Source: Lachnospiraceae bacterium
GTDB lineage: Bacteria > Bacillota_A > Clostridia > Lachnospirales > Lachnospiraceae
Assembly (NCBI GenBank): GCA_024683935.1
Contig: JAIKXV010000052.1
Span: 1-61,113 of the forward strand
Direction of reading: 5' to 3'
Length of the DNA stretch: 61,113 bases
The position numbers were made by a program, and so were the translations under genes. A model generated the notes under the pieces. The model was not told where the DNA came from. It saw only the letters and a list, made by a program, of their open reading frames with translations, and searched no databases. Positions 1 to 8,844 of the stretch are shown in pieces (position 1 is the first letter of the stretch; each line of letters begins with the position of its first letter).

Positions 1-96
1 GGATCCTTTTACCAGATAAGGGCCGGTAACGCCGGATATGTGTGGAAGGATTTTAAGGATAAGATAAGAAACGTATTTTACAGGCTTAACACCTGA
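1..96 (+). CDS. 3' end of an unidentified gene (partial)
   Basis: Frame 1 is open from the window edge and encodes 31 residues ending in NVFYRLNT before TGA at 94-96. The stretch is basic and aromatic. It lies 39 bases before the start of the next gene, on the same strand, and I see no hairpin between them, so the two may be co-transcribed. The fragment is too short to assign a family. Confidence 0.45.
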   Translation, partial: GSFYQIRAGNAGYVWKDFKDKIRNVFYRLNT

Positions 97-135
97 TAAG
101 TTAAGAAATAAAGTTCAATCAAGGAGGAATCATTT

Positions 136-519
136 ATGGCAGACAAAAAGACTTATCTGTGGACGGATAAAAAGAGGACCATTTTCGGTCTGCCCCTTTC
201 GTTTACCACCTATTCATTTGATAAAGAAAGGTTTTATCTGAAAAGGGGCTTCCTGACCATCAGAAGGGATGAGGTCAGGCTTTACAGGGTAATGGATCTC
301 TCATTCCGCCAGACCCTGGGACAGAGGATATTCGGGGTAGGCAGCATTATTTGCGAGAGCGCCGACAAGACGATGAAGAATTTCGAGATAAAAAATATCA
401 AGAATGCCGAAAACGTTATGGAGCAGCTCTCCAAGCTTGTGGAGGAAGAGCGTGAGAGGAAGAGGGTTTCCAGCCGCGAATATCTCCATGATGACGAGGA
501 TGATGACGACGCAGTATGA
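136..519 (+). CDS. PH-domain (bPH_2/YdbT-like) protein
   Basis: This is a 127-residue protein with AAGGAGG at 122-128 ahead of the ATG. The pattern RTIFGLPLSFTTYSF, then FYLKRGFLTIRRDEVRLYRVMDL, then an Arg-rich strand and FEIKNIKNAENV resembles the bacterial pleckstrin-homology fold (DUF304/YdbT-like), in which a short beta barrel ends in a helix. There is no signal peptide or membrane segment. The C-terminal helix is charged (EEERERKR) and ends in an acidic run DDEDDDD. The function is unknown; membrane-associated or scaffold roles are usual guesses for this family. The family call rests on pattern only. Confidence 0.6.
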   Translation: MADKKTYLWTDKKRTIFGLPLSFTTYSFDKERFYLKRGFLTIRRDEVRLYRVMDLSFRQTLGQRIFGVGSIICESADKTMKNFEIKNIKNAENVMEQLSKLVEEERERKRVSSREYLHDDEDDDDAV

Positions 520-557
520 TGCCTGTATAACGCAAAATAACCGGGGGAAAAATAAAA

Positions 558-586
558 TTTACAATAGCCTGGTTATATGATAAACT
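558..586 (+). promoter_or_regulatory. candidate nifJ promoter
   Basis: TTTACA (558-563), a 17-base spacer and TAAACT (581-586). This is the best sigma-A-like match in the 173-base gap before nifJ. The resulting leader would be about 100 nt and contains small hairpins with no recognised riboswitch. Confidence 0.35.
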
Positions 587-692
587 GAAAAATGCGCTGC
601 AAAGCGTGTTGTTTTGATGTTTCATATGCTGGCCCATCCGGGAGCAGCATTGAAATATACTGTAAACTTATATTTTGGTAGGAGGATTACAA

Positions 693-3600
693 ATGGCAAG
701 ATTCAAAAAGACCATGGATGGTAATGAAGCTGCGGCTCATGCTTCGTATATCTTTACGGACTGCGCGGCTATCTATCCCATCACGCCTTCTTCACCGATG
801 GCAGAGCACACCGATGAATGGGCAACAGCAGGAAGAAAGAATATCTTCGGTAATACGGTACAGATCGTTGAACTGGAGTCGGAGGGAGGAGCTTCAGGTG
901 CCGTACACGGTTCCCTTGTAGCAGGTGCACTTACATCCACCTATACAGCTTCCCAGGGACTTCTGCTCATGATCCCCAATCTGTATAAGATCGCAGGTGA
1001 GAGGCTTCCCGGCGTTATCAATGTTTCAGCACGCTGCGTAGCAACCCACGCACTTAACATCTTCGGCGATCACTCAGACGTTTACGCATGCCGCCAGACA
1101 GGCTGCGCAATGCTCTGTGCATCATCCGTACAGGAAGTTATGGACCTTACTCCCGTATCTTATCTTTCAGCGATAAAGGGATCCATTCCTTTCATTAACT
1201 TCTTTGACGGTTTCCGTACATCTCATGAGATACAGAAGATCGACTGCTGGTCAAATGAGGACTTCGAAGACATCATCGACTATGATGCGATCGACAAGTT
1301 CCGTGCCAATGCACTGAATCCCAATCATCCCTGTGAAAAGGGTTCCGCGCAGAATCCGGACCTCTTCTTCCAGACAAGGGAGAGCTGCAACACCGCTTAC
1401 AACGATCTTCCTGCCATTGTTCAGGATTATATGGACAAGATCAATAAGAAGATCGGTACAGATTACAAGCTCTTCAATTACTATGGCGCAAAGGATGCAA
1501 CCCACGTTATCGTAGCAATGGGTTCCGTAAACGACACCATCGAAGAGACCATCGACTATCTGGCACAGAAGGGCGAGAAGGTCGGCCTTATCAAGGTTCG
1601 TCTCTACAGGCCTTTCGTAACAGAAGAGTTCATCAAGGCTATACCTGACAGCGTAAAGACTATCTCCGTACGTGACCGTACAAAGGAGCCCGGGTCCATC
1701 GCAGAGCCTCTGGCACAGGATGTCATGACTGCTGTACGCGGAACCAAGTTCGCTGATGTTGAGATCCTTCGCGGACGTTACGGCTTAGGTTCAAAGGATA
1801 CTACTCCCAGTGAGATCGTTGCCGTATACCACAACACAGAGAAGAAGGAATTCACCTTAAGCATCACTGATGATGTTACCAACCTTTCTCTGGATTCCGG
1901 TGAAGCTCTTGTTACCACTCCCGAAGGCACAGTTTGCTGTAAGTTCTGGGGTCTCGGAGCAGACGGAACAGTCGGCGCCAACAAGAACTCCATCAAGATC
2001 ATCGGTGACAATACCGATAAGTATGTTCAGGCATACTTTGATTATGATTCAAAGAAGTCCGGCGGTATCACCATGTCTCACCTGAGATTCGGTGACAAGC
2101 CCATCAAATCCACCTACCTTATCCATAAGGCTGACTTCGTAGCCTGCCACAACGCAGCTTACGTAAGGAAGTACAACATGGTTCAGGAGCTCCGTGACGG
2201 AGGAACTTTCCTTCTTAACTGCCCCTGGACAGGATCTGAGCTGGATGAGCACCTTCCCGGACAGGTTAAGGCTTACATCGCCAAGCACAATATCAAGTTC
2301 TACACCATCGACGGCGTGAAGCTCGGTATCGAGTCCGGCATGGGACCCACACGTATCAATACCATCCTTCAGTCCGCATTCTTCAAGCTCACGGGCATCA
2401 TCCCCGAGGCAGAGGCCATCGAGCACATGAAGGCTGCTGCAAAGAAGACCTACGGCTTAAAGGGTGACGATGTGGTTCAGAAGAACTGGAACGCTATCGA
2501 CCTCGGAGCTACAGGCGTTGTTGAAGTTACCGTTCCCGATTCATGGAAGGACGGCAATGACGAGGGTCTTGATTATCCTAAGGCAACCAAGGGCACAAAG
2601 GATGTTATCGACTTCGTAAACGACGTTCAGATAAAGGTAAGCGCTCAGGAAGGAAATTCCATCCCTGTATCCATCGTTCAGAGATACACCGACGGTTCCA
2701 CACCTTCAGGTACCGCTGCATACGAGAAGAGAGGCGTTTCCGTAGCTGTTCCCGTATGGAATGCAGACAACTGTATCCAGTGTGAGTTCTGCTCATATGT
2801 ATGTCCTCACGCAGCTATCCGTCCCGTTGCCATGACAGAGGATGAGGCTGCCAAGGCTCCCAAGGATATGAAGATCAAGGATCTTACCGGAATGCCCGGC
2901 TACAAGTTCTCCATCGTTGTATCCGATATGGACTGCCTGGGTTGCGGATCCTGCGCAAATGTATGTCCCGGCATGAAGGGCAACAAGGCTCTTGAGATGA
3001 AGACCCTTGACGACGCTCTGAAGGCTGAGCAGGTTTACTTCGACTATGCTGTTGAATTACCTGAGAAGCAGGAAGTAATAGATAAGTTCAAGATCGACTC
3101 CGTAAAGGGTTCACAGTTCAAGCAGCCCCTCCTTGAGTTCTCAGGCGCTTGCGCAGGCTGCGGTGAGACACCTTACGCTAAGCTCATCACCCAGCTCTTC
3201 GGAGACAGGATGTATATCTCAAATGCAACCGGATGTTCTTCAATCTGGGGTAACTCTTCACCGTCCACTCCTTATACTGTTAATAAGGAAGGTCACGGTC
3301 CCGCATGGGATAACTCCTTATTCGAGGATAACGCAGAGTTCGGTTACGGCATGCACCTCGGACAGAAGACTCTCCGTGCTAACCTGAAGGCTCAGGCTGT
3401 AGCACTTGCAGAGAAGGATTCTTCCGTAAAGGCTGCTGTTGACAAGTGGATCGAGACCTTTGATTCCACAGCCCTCAACACAGACGCTACAAACGAACTG
3501 GTTAAGGTTCTCGAGGGCAACAGCGCTCCCGAAGCTAAGGAACTGGTTAAGAACAAGGACTTCCTCGCTAAGAAGTCACAGTGGATCTTCGGTGGTGACG

Positions 3601-4217
3601 GATGGGCATACGATATAGGATTCGGCGGACTGGATCACGTTCTCGCATCCGGTGAAGATGTAAACGTATTCGTATTCAATACCGAGGTTTACTCCAATAC
3701 AGGCGGACAGTCATCCAAGGCTACACCTACCGGTGCTGTTGCACAGTTCGCAGCAGGCGGTAAGGAGATCAAGCAGAAGGATCTTGCAGGCATCGCAATG
3801 AGCTATGGCTATGTATATGTAGCACAGGTTTCCATGGGTGCCAACATGAACCAGCTTGTAAAGGCTCTTGCAGAGGCTGAAGCTTACAACGGACCTTCAC
3901 TCATCATAGGTTATGCTCCCTGCATCAACCACAGGATCAGGGTCGGCATGGGCAAGGCTATGGACGAAGAGAAGAAGGCTGTTGACGCAGGATACTGGAA
4001 CCTCTTCAGGTTCAACCCTGCAGCAGAGAAGAAGTTCACCCTCGACTCCAAGGCTGCAACCATTCCTTATCAGGACTTCCTTGACGGAGAGGCACGTTAC
4101 ACCGCTCTTAAGAAGGTTAATGCGGAGAAGGCCGACAGGCTCTTCAAGGCTGCTGCCGAGAACGCAGAGAAGCGCTTCGCACACCTCCAGGGACTGGTTG
4201 ATCTCTACAGCAAATAA
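693..4217 (+). CDS. nifJ: pyruvate:ferredoxin (flavodoxin) oxidoreductase
   Basis: This single-chain 1174-residue enzyme decarboxylates pyruvate to acetyl-CoA, CO2 and reduced ferredoxin, the main pyruvate-cleaving step of fermentative clostridia. The ATG at 693 follows TAGGAGG (679-685); an in-frame TTG at 675 is rejected. Visible parts are the N-terminal domain with YPITPSS, a transketolase-C-like region, a double 4Fe-4S segment with CIQCEFCSYVCP (near residue 694) and CLGCGSCANVCPG (near 748), the cluster Cys motif GACAGCGETP (near 818), and the thiamine-diphosphate site GGDGWAYDIG (near 966). The length matches the family (about 1170-1200). Codon usage is strongly biased, as expected for a highly expressed gene. 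It is flanked by non-coding DNA, so it is probably monocistronic. pta at 25222 is the likely downstream metabolic partner. Confidence 0.97.
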   Translation: MARFKKTMDGNEAAAHASYIFTDCAAIYPITPSSPMAEHTDEWATAGRKNIFGNTVQIVELESEGGASGAVHGSLVAGALTSTYTASQGLLLMIPNLYKIAGERLPGVINVSARCVATHALNIFGDHSDVYACRQTGCAMLCASSVQEVMDLTPVSYLSAIKGSIPFINFFDGFRTSHEIQKIDCWSNEDFEDIIDYDAIDKFRANALNPNHPCEKGSAQNPDLFFQTRESCNTAYNDLPAIVQDYMDKINKKIGTDYKLFNYYGAKDATHVIVAMGSVNDTIEETIDYLAQKGEKVGLIKVRLYRPFVTEEFIKAIPDSVKTISVRDRTKEPGSIAEPLAQDVMTAVRGTKFADVEILRGRYGLGSKDTTPSEIVAVYHNTEKKEFTLSITDDVTNLSLDSGEALVTTPEGTVCCKFWGLGADGTVGANKNSIKIIGDNTDKYVQAYFDYDSKKSGGITMSHLRFGDKPIKSTYLIHKADFVACHNAAYVRKYNMVQELRDGGTFLLNCPWTGSELDEHLPGQVKAYIAKHNIKFYTIDGVKLGIESGMGPTRINTILQSAFFKLTGIIPEAEAIEHMKAAAKKTYGLKGDDVVQKNWNAIDLGATGVVEVTVPDSWKDGNDEGLDYPKATKGTKDVIDFVNDVQIKVSAQEGNSIPVSIVQRYTDGSTPSGTAAYEKRGVSVAVPVWNADNCIQCEFCSYVCPHAAIRPVAMTEDEAAKAPKDMKIKDLTGMPGYKFSIVVSDMDCLGCGSCANVCPGMKGNKALEMKTLDDALKAEQVYFDYAVELPEKQEVIDKFKIDSVKGSQFKQPLLEFSGACAGCGETPYAKLITQLFGDRMYISNATGCSSIWGNSSPSTPYTVNKEGHGPAWDNSLFEDNAEFGYGMHLGQKTLRANLKAQAVALAEKDSSVKAAVDKWIETFDSTALNTDATNELVKVLEGNSAPEAKELVKNKDFLAKKSQWIFGGDGWAYDIGFGGLDHVLASGEDVNVFVFNTEVYSNTGGQSSKATPTGAVAQFAAGGKEIKQKDLAGIAMSYGYVYVAQVSMGANMNQLVKALAEAEAYNGPSLIIGYAPCINHRIRVGMGKAMDEEKKAVDAGYWNLFRFNPAAEKKFTLDSKAATIPYQDFLDGEARYTALKKVNAEKADRLFKAAAENAEKRFAHLQGLVDLYSK

Positions 4218-4229
4218 ATAAAATTTTTC

Positions 4230-4265
4230 GGATTGGCCTGTACTGTGAAAAGTACAGGTTAATCC
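4230..4265 (+). terminator. hairpin after nifJ, weak terminator
   Basis: GGATT (4230-4234) pairs with AATCC (4261-4265), and CCTGTACT (4237-4244) pairs with AGTACAGG (4251-4258) around a 6-base loop. The stem is good but no U-run follows on the plus strand, so termination is uncertain. Confidence 0.4.
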
Positions 4266-4296
4266 GTATAATAAGAAAAAAATATATCGGCATAAA

Positions 4297-4325
4297 TTGT
4301 TATTTTTATAATAAAGTGCTATAAT
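4297..4325 (+). promoter_or_regulatory. strong promoter of the alanine-rich protein gene
   Basis: TTGTTA (4297-4302), exactly 17 bases, then consensus TATAAT (4320-4325). Transcription would start near 4332, about 70 bases before the ATG at 4405. Confidence 0.75.
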
Positions 4326-4404
4326 GCAGAAGATGATCATAATCGGAGTAAAAAATCACGTATGATCACTCTGTATGAAAGATATGAAAGGAGATTTTTT
4401 AGTT

Positions 4405-5775
4405 ATGATGAATCCGTTTAGGAACAGGAAGTTCAGCAAAGCAATGACCGGGGTTATTGTTGCTGCTATGACTGCCAATATGCCTATCGCATATGTAGGA
4501 ACAGTAGCAACCTTCGCAAAGTCTGCTGAGGAGCGTCTTGAGGACGCTGAGGAAGCTCTGGACAAGGCCAAGGAGAAGGCTGAAGAGGCTCGTAAGAAGG
4601 CTCAGGAAGCAGCTGACAAGAAGGCTAAGAAGGCTGCCGATGACGCAAAGGACGCTGCTAAGAAGGCAGCTGAGGATGCAAAGGATGCCCGCGATGCAGC
4701 TGCAAAGGCTCGTAAGAAGGCTAAGGAAGCTGCTGACGACAAGGCTAAGGCTGAGGCAAAGAAGGCTGCTGATGCTGCTGACGATGTAGCTGAGGCGCAG
4801 GCAAAGGCTGCTAAGGATGCTGCAGACGCTGCCGATAAGGCTGCTGAGAAGGCTGCTGATGCTGCTGACGCTGCAAACGAGAAGGCTGCAAAGATAGCTA
4901 AGGACGCTGCAGACGCTGCTGATAAGACTGCTGAGAAGGCTGCAGACGCTGTTAAGGATGCATTCGAGAAGGCTGACAAGATCGCTAAGGACGCAGCTGA
5001 CGCTGCTGACGAGGCTGCTAAGAACGCTAAGGAAGCTGCCAAGGATACAGCTGAGAAGCTTGACAAGAAGGTAGAGAAGGCATACGACGCTCTTAAGGAA
5101 GCTGAGGATGACCTGAAGAAGGCTAAGAAGGACAAGAAGTCCATCGCTGAGATCAACAGACTTGACAAGATCGTTAAGGATGCAAAGGCTAACGCTATTG
5201 CTGTAGAGAGCAAGGCTGGGCAGGATAAGCTTGAGGCTTACAGAGAGGCTGACAGAAAGGCCGCTGCTGCTGCAGTTGTTGCTGCAAACACAACCAAGGA
5301 TGCTTATGCAGCTGCTAAGGTTGTTGAACTGAATTCTGACGCTGAAAAGCGTAAGGCTGCTACAGCTGCTGCTGAGGCTGCTGTAAGAGCTGCAAATATC
5401 GCACATGACGAGATCATAGCTGCTAACTTCGGTGCAAAGAAGGCTGCTACTAATGCTACTCAGGTTGCTATAGATGCTTCCAAGAAGACAGCTGAAGCTT
5501 ATACAGAATCTGCTGCAAAGGCTGCAAAGGCTGCTGCTGACGCTGCTGACGCTGCTTCATTTGCAAGGAAGCAGGCTAACGACAAGATCGAAGCTGCTAA
5601 TGCAACACTGAGGAGAACCGTTGAAGCTGCAAACGAGGCTGCTGCTAAGACCAAGCGTGAAGCTCAGGAAGAAGCTAACAGAGCTAAGATTGCTGCTGAT
5701 AAGAAGGTTCAGGAAGCAGAGGATGCATACAAGGATGCTCTTAAGAAGTACGAAGAAATAACCAAGAAAAAATAA
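4405..5775 (+). CDS. secreted alanine/lysine-rich helical rod protein with 29-residue repeats
   Basis: This protein has 456 residues. The start at 4405 is chosen because AAAGGAGA (4387-4394) lies 10 bases upstream; ATGs at 4375 and 4384 lie before or inside that site. A basic N-terminus and a hydrophobic stretch (MTGVIVAAMTANMPIAYVG) followed by FAKS look like a signal peptide. Almost all the rest is Ala, Lys, Asp and Glu with few large hydrophobic residues, predicting one long helix or coiled coil. Within it, DNA 4819-5079 encodes three tandem 29-residue units of 11+11+7 (AADAADKAAEK-type 11-mers, then a 7-mer such as AAKIAKD). The 11-residue period is like LEA group 3 proteins. Codon use is narrow (GCT, AAG, GAC), suggesting high expression. 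There is no LPXTG-like sorting signal or membrane anchor. A surface spacer, cell-wall-binding rod or desiccation-type protein are all possible; no family is assigned. Confidence 0.75.
   Translation: MMNPFRNRKFSKAMTGVIVAAMTANMPIAYVGTVATFAKSAEERLEDAEEALDKAKEKAEEARKKAQEAADKKAKKAADDAKDAAKKAAEDAKDARDAAAKARKKAKEAADDKAKAEAKKAADAADDVAEAQAKAAKDAADAADKAAEKAADAADAANEKAAKIAKDAADAADKTAEKAADAVKDAFEKADKIAKDAADAADEAAKNAKEAAKDTAEKLDKKVEKAYDALKEAEDDLKKAKKDKKSIAEINRLDKIVKDAKANAIAVESKAGQDKLEAYREADRKAAAAAVVAANTTKDAYAAAKVVELNSDAEKRKAATAAAEAAVRAANIAHDEIIAANFGAKKAATNATQVAIDASKKTAEAYTESAAKAAKAAADAADAASFARKQANDKIEAANATLRRTVEAANEAAAKTKREAQEEANRAKIAADKKVQEAEDAYKDALKKYEEITKKK
4819..5079 (+). repeat. three tandem 87-bp units inside the alanine-rich gene
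   Basis: Units begin at 4819, 4906 and 4993. Each encodes 11+11+7 residues opening with AADAAD. An 18-residue partial unit (11+7) ending in QAKAAKD lies immediately before. Unit 3 has the weakest final 7-mer. Confidence 0.7.
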
Positions 5776-5807
5776 GTTTTAGTTCCTTAATTCATATTGA
5801 TCTCAAG

Positions 5808-5836
5808 GACCGGACGGGTTATCCTGTCCGGTCTTT
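5808..5836 (+). terminator. terminator of the alanine-rich protein gene
   Basis: GACCGGAC (5808-5815) pairs perfectly with GTCCGGTC (5826-5833) around a 10-base loop and is followed by TTTATAA. The short U-run is adequate. The next gene starts only 20 bases later, so partial read-through is possible. Confidence 0.7.
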
Positions 5837-5856
5837 ATAAACGGAGAGAACAGATC

Positions 5857-7713
5857 ATGAGTAAGATCAGAAAACTGATTAGTCTATTTTTCAGCGTGAG
5901 TTTCGCCCTTACAACCGTATTTCCCCTGAGCGGCTTTACATCCAATACTGCTTTCGGAGCAGTTGTCAGGAATACGAAATTCACTTCCACATCCGAGATG
6001 ATGCAGAAACTCGGAACCCAGGATCCCGGCACCTGGAATCCCTCATATATTACTGAGGTGGAGAATGCTTACTGGGGCTTTGCACCCGCAAATATGCTGG
6101 GTAAGACAGAGATCACTCTGGATATGGCGAAGAATAATTACCGTAATCTGGAGATGCTTCTGGATAACGGCTATACAATGAGCTATGCCACCCTGTCACA
6201 GTACTGTGAAGAGTATCTCGGCAAGAAGAATGGTGAGAAGGATGCCTTCTACAACATTATGTCCGGCTGTCTTAATAACCCCTATCTTATTGGCCGCCCG
6301 GCAGCCGAGGTTACCGCTACAACCTATAACGGCAGGGACTATTCAAAGGTATTTGATGCAGCCTACTATCAGGCTAAGCATCCCGAGCTCGGAAGCGATC
6401 CGAAGGAGCTCTTAAGGTATTTCGTAGAAACGGGTATAGCTAATGGGGAACAGGGAAATGCAGCATTTAACGTGCTTACCTATGCGGCAGGAATAGATAA
6501 GGAGGTCCTTGACAGGGAGACCCAGTCGGCGCCCTACAAGGCTTTAGGAGCCGGCAAACCGGCGCCCCTTGGAAAGTACAGCTATTCCTGGGCAAATTAC
6601 TACGGAAAATATCTGGGACACTATACCGCAGCGGCCCAGACCGGTTCTGCTTCAGTTTCCTCCAAGGGAACGGACGGCATTGAAACCGATATAGATTCAA
6701 TGATGGCTGACGGCGCCGAGGATGACTCCACGCCCCTTCCGAAGACTGTAGCCAGTGTTTATAAGGAAAACAGCACGAAGAGCGTATATACCAATGAGAA
6801 CGTGACCAGCGCCCAGGCAAATACCAGGCCCCTCGCGGTCATGATGCCCACCGACAAGGCGGCTCAGCCCTCCTACGGTATCAGCAAGGCAGATATCCTC
6901 TATGAAATAATGGAAGAGGGCGGTATCTCCCGTCAGATGGCTATTATTCCCGACTGGACGGGGCTTTCCAGGATAGGAAATCTCAGGAGCTGCAGGCTTT
7001 ACTATATCTACGCTGCCAAGGAATGGGATCCGATCCTTATCCACTTCGGCGGAGTGGCCTACATGAAGGGCGTCATTGATGCACCTGACATGAATAATAT
7101 CTCCGGAACCTACGAATACGGCGTAGGCGGAAAGGCTCCGGGTGCCGGATATTTCTTCCGCACAAATGACAGGAGCGCACCCCACAACGCCTATATCTCC
7201 GCATCGGGAGTGCAGAAGGCCTGTGTTCAGCAGGGGTATCTCACAAATCTCAGATCCGGTTATTACAACCCGAAGCACTTTACCTTTGCTGAGGGCGTTA
7301 ACGATCTGCCGGACGGAGAGAGTGCAACGACTATAGACCTATCCGACATCTTCCCCTACAGCAGGAGCTCATTTAATTACAATGCGGCGGAAGGGGTATA
7401 CTACAAGAATATCCACGGAGGCGCCCAGAAAGACGCTGTGAACGGAAAGCAGCTGTCATTTGCCAATGTGATAATACAGAACACCAAATGGAGCCAGCTG
7501 GATAAGAAGGGATATCTGGGATTTACAATGGTGGATTCCACCGAGGACGGATATTACTTCACGAGAGGTAAGTGCATACACATTAACTGGAAGAAGCCCG
7601 GTGCTTACAGCCCCACAAAATACTATGATGATGCGGGGCAGGAGATTAAGCTCAATACCGGTAAGACGTATATCGGTGTAGCTCAGAAGGGCCACAAACC
7701 GAAATACAGTTAA
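5857..7713 (+). CDS. secreted DUF3048 (YerB-like) protein with extra N-terminal module
   Basis: The ATG at 5857 follows CGGAGAGAA and opens a signal peptide (MSKIRKLISLFFSVSFALTT); an in-frame start 60 bases upstream lies in the previous terminator. Total length is 618 residues. Residues about 330-610 match the DUF3048/YerB pattern: RPLAVMMPTDKAAQPSYGISKADILYE, then SRIGNLRSCR, then FGGVAYMKG, then YGVGG. This family is extracytoplasmic and of unknown function. Residues about 170-220 carry FDAAYYQAKHPEL and LLRYFVETGIANGEQG, resembling a module I recall from other Lachnospiraceae surface proteins. It ends one base before the stop codon of the opposing amidase gene. Confidence 0.8.
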   Translation: MSKIRKLISLFFSVSFALTTVFPLSGFTSNTAFGAVVRNTKFTSTSEMMQKLGTQDPGTWNPSYITEVENAYWGFAPANMLGKTEITLDMAKNNYRNLEMLLDNGYTMSYATLSQYCEEYLGKKNGEKDAFYNIMSGCLNNPYLIGRPAAEVTATTYNGRDYSKVFDAAYYQAKHPELGSDPKELLRYFVETGIANGEQGNAAFNVLTYAAGIDKEVLDRETQSAPYKALGAGKPAPLGKYSYSWANYYGKYLGHYTAAAQTGSASVSSKGTDGIETDIDSMMADGAEDDSTPLPKTVASVYKENSTKSVYTNENVTSAQANTRPLAVMMPTDKAAQPSYGISKADILYEIMEEGGISRQMAIIPDWTGLSRIGNLRSCRLYYIYAAKEWDPILIHFGGVAYMKGVIDAPDMNNISGTYEYGVGGKAPGAGYFFRTNDRSAPHNAYISASGVQKACVQQGYLTNLRSGYYNPKHFTFAEGVNDLPDGESATTIDLSDIFPYSRSSFNYNAAEGVYYKNIHGGAQKDAVNGKQLSFANVIIQNTKWSQLDKKGYLGFTMVDSTEDGYYFTRGKCIHINWKKPGAYSPTKYYDDAGQEIKLNTGKTYIGVAQKGHKPKYS

Positions 7714-8613
7714 TTACATATTCCCCTTATTATGCTCATCCACCAGAGCCTTCAGGTCAGACAGCGGAACCTGGCTCATAACAGCCTCGGCGTTCCCTGT
7801 GTAGGCCCACTGGCTTAAGAGCCACTGCCATTCGGCATCGGTGAAGTTGGTCTTCAGGTTCGAAGAACCGCTGCTGCCAACGCTTTTTCCGGCTCCGGCG
7901 GTCACGGTCACAGAGCTCGCTGCATTCGCAGCAGTGGTATCAAGAGTACCGTTGGCCAGGGACTGTCCGATGGCAGTGCCGAAGAAATTGGTTATACCTG
8001 CGGCATCGGCGTGCGCAAGCCCGCCGGTGCCGACACTTTCTAAGATTGCCCGGTCTGTCGGGTTATCCATATAGCAGTGTTCAATGATCAGGGTGGGGAT
8101 TCCCACGGAAGTTCCGTAGCGTACCACTCCGTAATAATCACCCTGGGAACCTGCCTTTGTCCATATTCCCTTATTTACAAATCCGAGGGCTGTGAGCTGG
8201 GACAGTATCTGTCCGCCGCATTCCGCACCTACCTTATGATGATTTCCAAACATTGAAACCCACACCGAAGAACCTATTTTGTCGTGGGGGCCGGATGCGT
8301 TGAAATGTATGCTTACAAGGAGCTTTGCACCGGCGTTCTTGGCGATGGCTGCTCTCTCCGGAAGAGAGAGGGCTACATCCGATGTACGAGTCATGGCTGC
8401 GGATATGCCTGCGGCGTTCAGTTCGGAACACAGCTGGTTTGCCACATCCAGAGTCAGGGACTTCTCCATATAAGGAGGGTAGATGGCGCCGGCACCCTCC
8501 GTGCCTGCTCCTCCGTGTCCCGGATCTATCATTACCGTAGCGGCGCTAACATTCACTGCCATCAATAACACACACATAGTTACACTTAATACAAATCTTC
8601 TGAAAATCCTCAT
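7714..8613 (-). CDS. secreted N-acetylmuramoyl-L-alanine amidase (Amidase_3)
   Basis: This 299-residue zinc amidase cleaves the amide bond between MurNAc and the stem peptide of peptidoglycan. A signal peptide (RRFVLSVTMCVLLMAVNVSAA) leads straight into the catalytic domain. The expected zinc and catalytic residues are present: His33 in IDPGHGG, Glu50 in YMEKSL, His103 in SIHFNAS and Glu178 in IIEHCYMDN. A serine- and glycine-rich linker (about 225-255) leads to a C-terminal segment with WQWLLSQWAYTGNAEAVMSQVP and no recognised cell-wall repeat. It has its own promoter (8661-8689) and is convergent with the DUF3048 gene with no intergenic base. Confidence 0.93.
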   Translation of the reverse strand: MRIFRRFVLSVTMCVLLMAVNVSAATVMIDPGHGGAGTEGAGAIYPPYMEKSLTLDVANQLCSELNAAGISAAMTRTSDVALSLPERAAIAKNAGAKLLVSIHFNASGPHDKIGSSVWVSMFGNHHKVGAECGGQILSQLTALGFVNKGIWTKAGSQGDYYGVVRYGTSVGIPTLIIEHCYMDNPTDRAILESVGTGGLAHADAAGITNFFGTAIGQSLANGTLDTTAANAASSVTVTAGAGKSVGSSGSSNLKTNFTDAEWQWLLSQWAYTGNAEAVMSQVPLSDLKALVDEHNKGNM

Positions 8614-8660
8614 ACTGCTGTAATCCGCTCCTTTATATTTTTAATTAGACACCATTAAAT

Positions 8661-8689
8661 AAAATACAGTAAGAACGGTTTTATTGCAA
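8661..8689 (-). promoter_or_regulatory. amidase promoter
   Basis: On the minus strand, TTGCAA (8684-8689), 17 bases, then TATTTT (8661-8666), about 50 bases before the amidase start codon at 8613. Confidence 0.6.
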
Positions 8690-8699
8690 TACTATGTTT

Positions 8700-8811
8700 T
8701 CTTTTATATTGCCGGAAGACGCGGGAAGACACGGGACGGTTCTTTTATCGTCATTTTCTATGTTCATAAAAAATTTTGACCCTGCAACCCCGTCCCCCAG
8801 GTCCATCGGAT
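8700..8811. other. intergenic stretch with REP-like GC-rich motifs
   Basis: Part of the 359-base gap between the amidase and FliD-like genes. It holds GGGACGG (near 8734) and a complementary CCGTCCC (near 8790) separated by an AT-rich stretch. The wording resembles REP-type palindromes I recall from Firmicutes. No gene is visible. Confidence 0.3.
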
Positions 8812-8844
8812 TGTACACGATTTAGAACATATATGGGGTGTACA
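8812..8844. promoter_or_regulatory. inverted repeat upstream of FliD-like gene, candidate operator
   Basis: TGTACAC (8812-8818) and GTGTACA (8838-8844) are perfect inverted repeats with 19 bases between them. A possible promoter follows at once (TTGAAA 8849-8854, 17 bases, TAGAAA 8872-8877). GCCGATAT (8858-8865) resembles a flagellar sigma -10 box, but no matching TAAA lies upstream. Confidence 0.35.

Noticed and set aside
4284..4296. Shared 14-mer ATGCCGATATATTT (minus strand here, plus strand at 8856) as a common regulatory site
   Set aside because: Several 14-base matches are expected by chance between two strands of a 61-kb window.
4399..5406. Long antisense open frames (335 and 203 codons) opposite the alanine-rich gene
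   Set aside because: They arise from the repetitive GCT/AAG/GAC codon use of the sense gene, give low-complexity Ser/Leu or Ser/Ala translations, and have no ribosome binding site.
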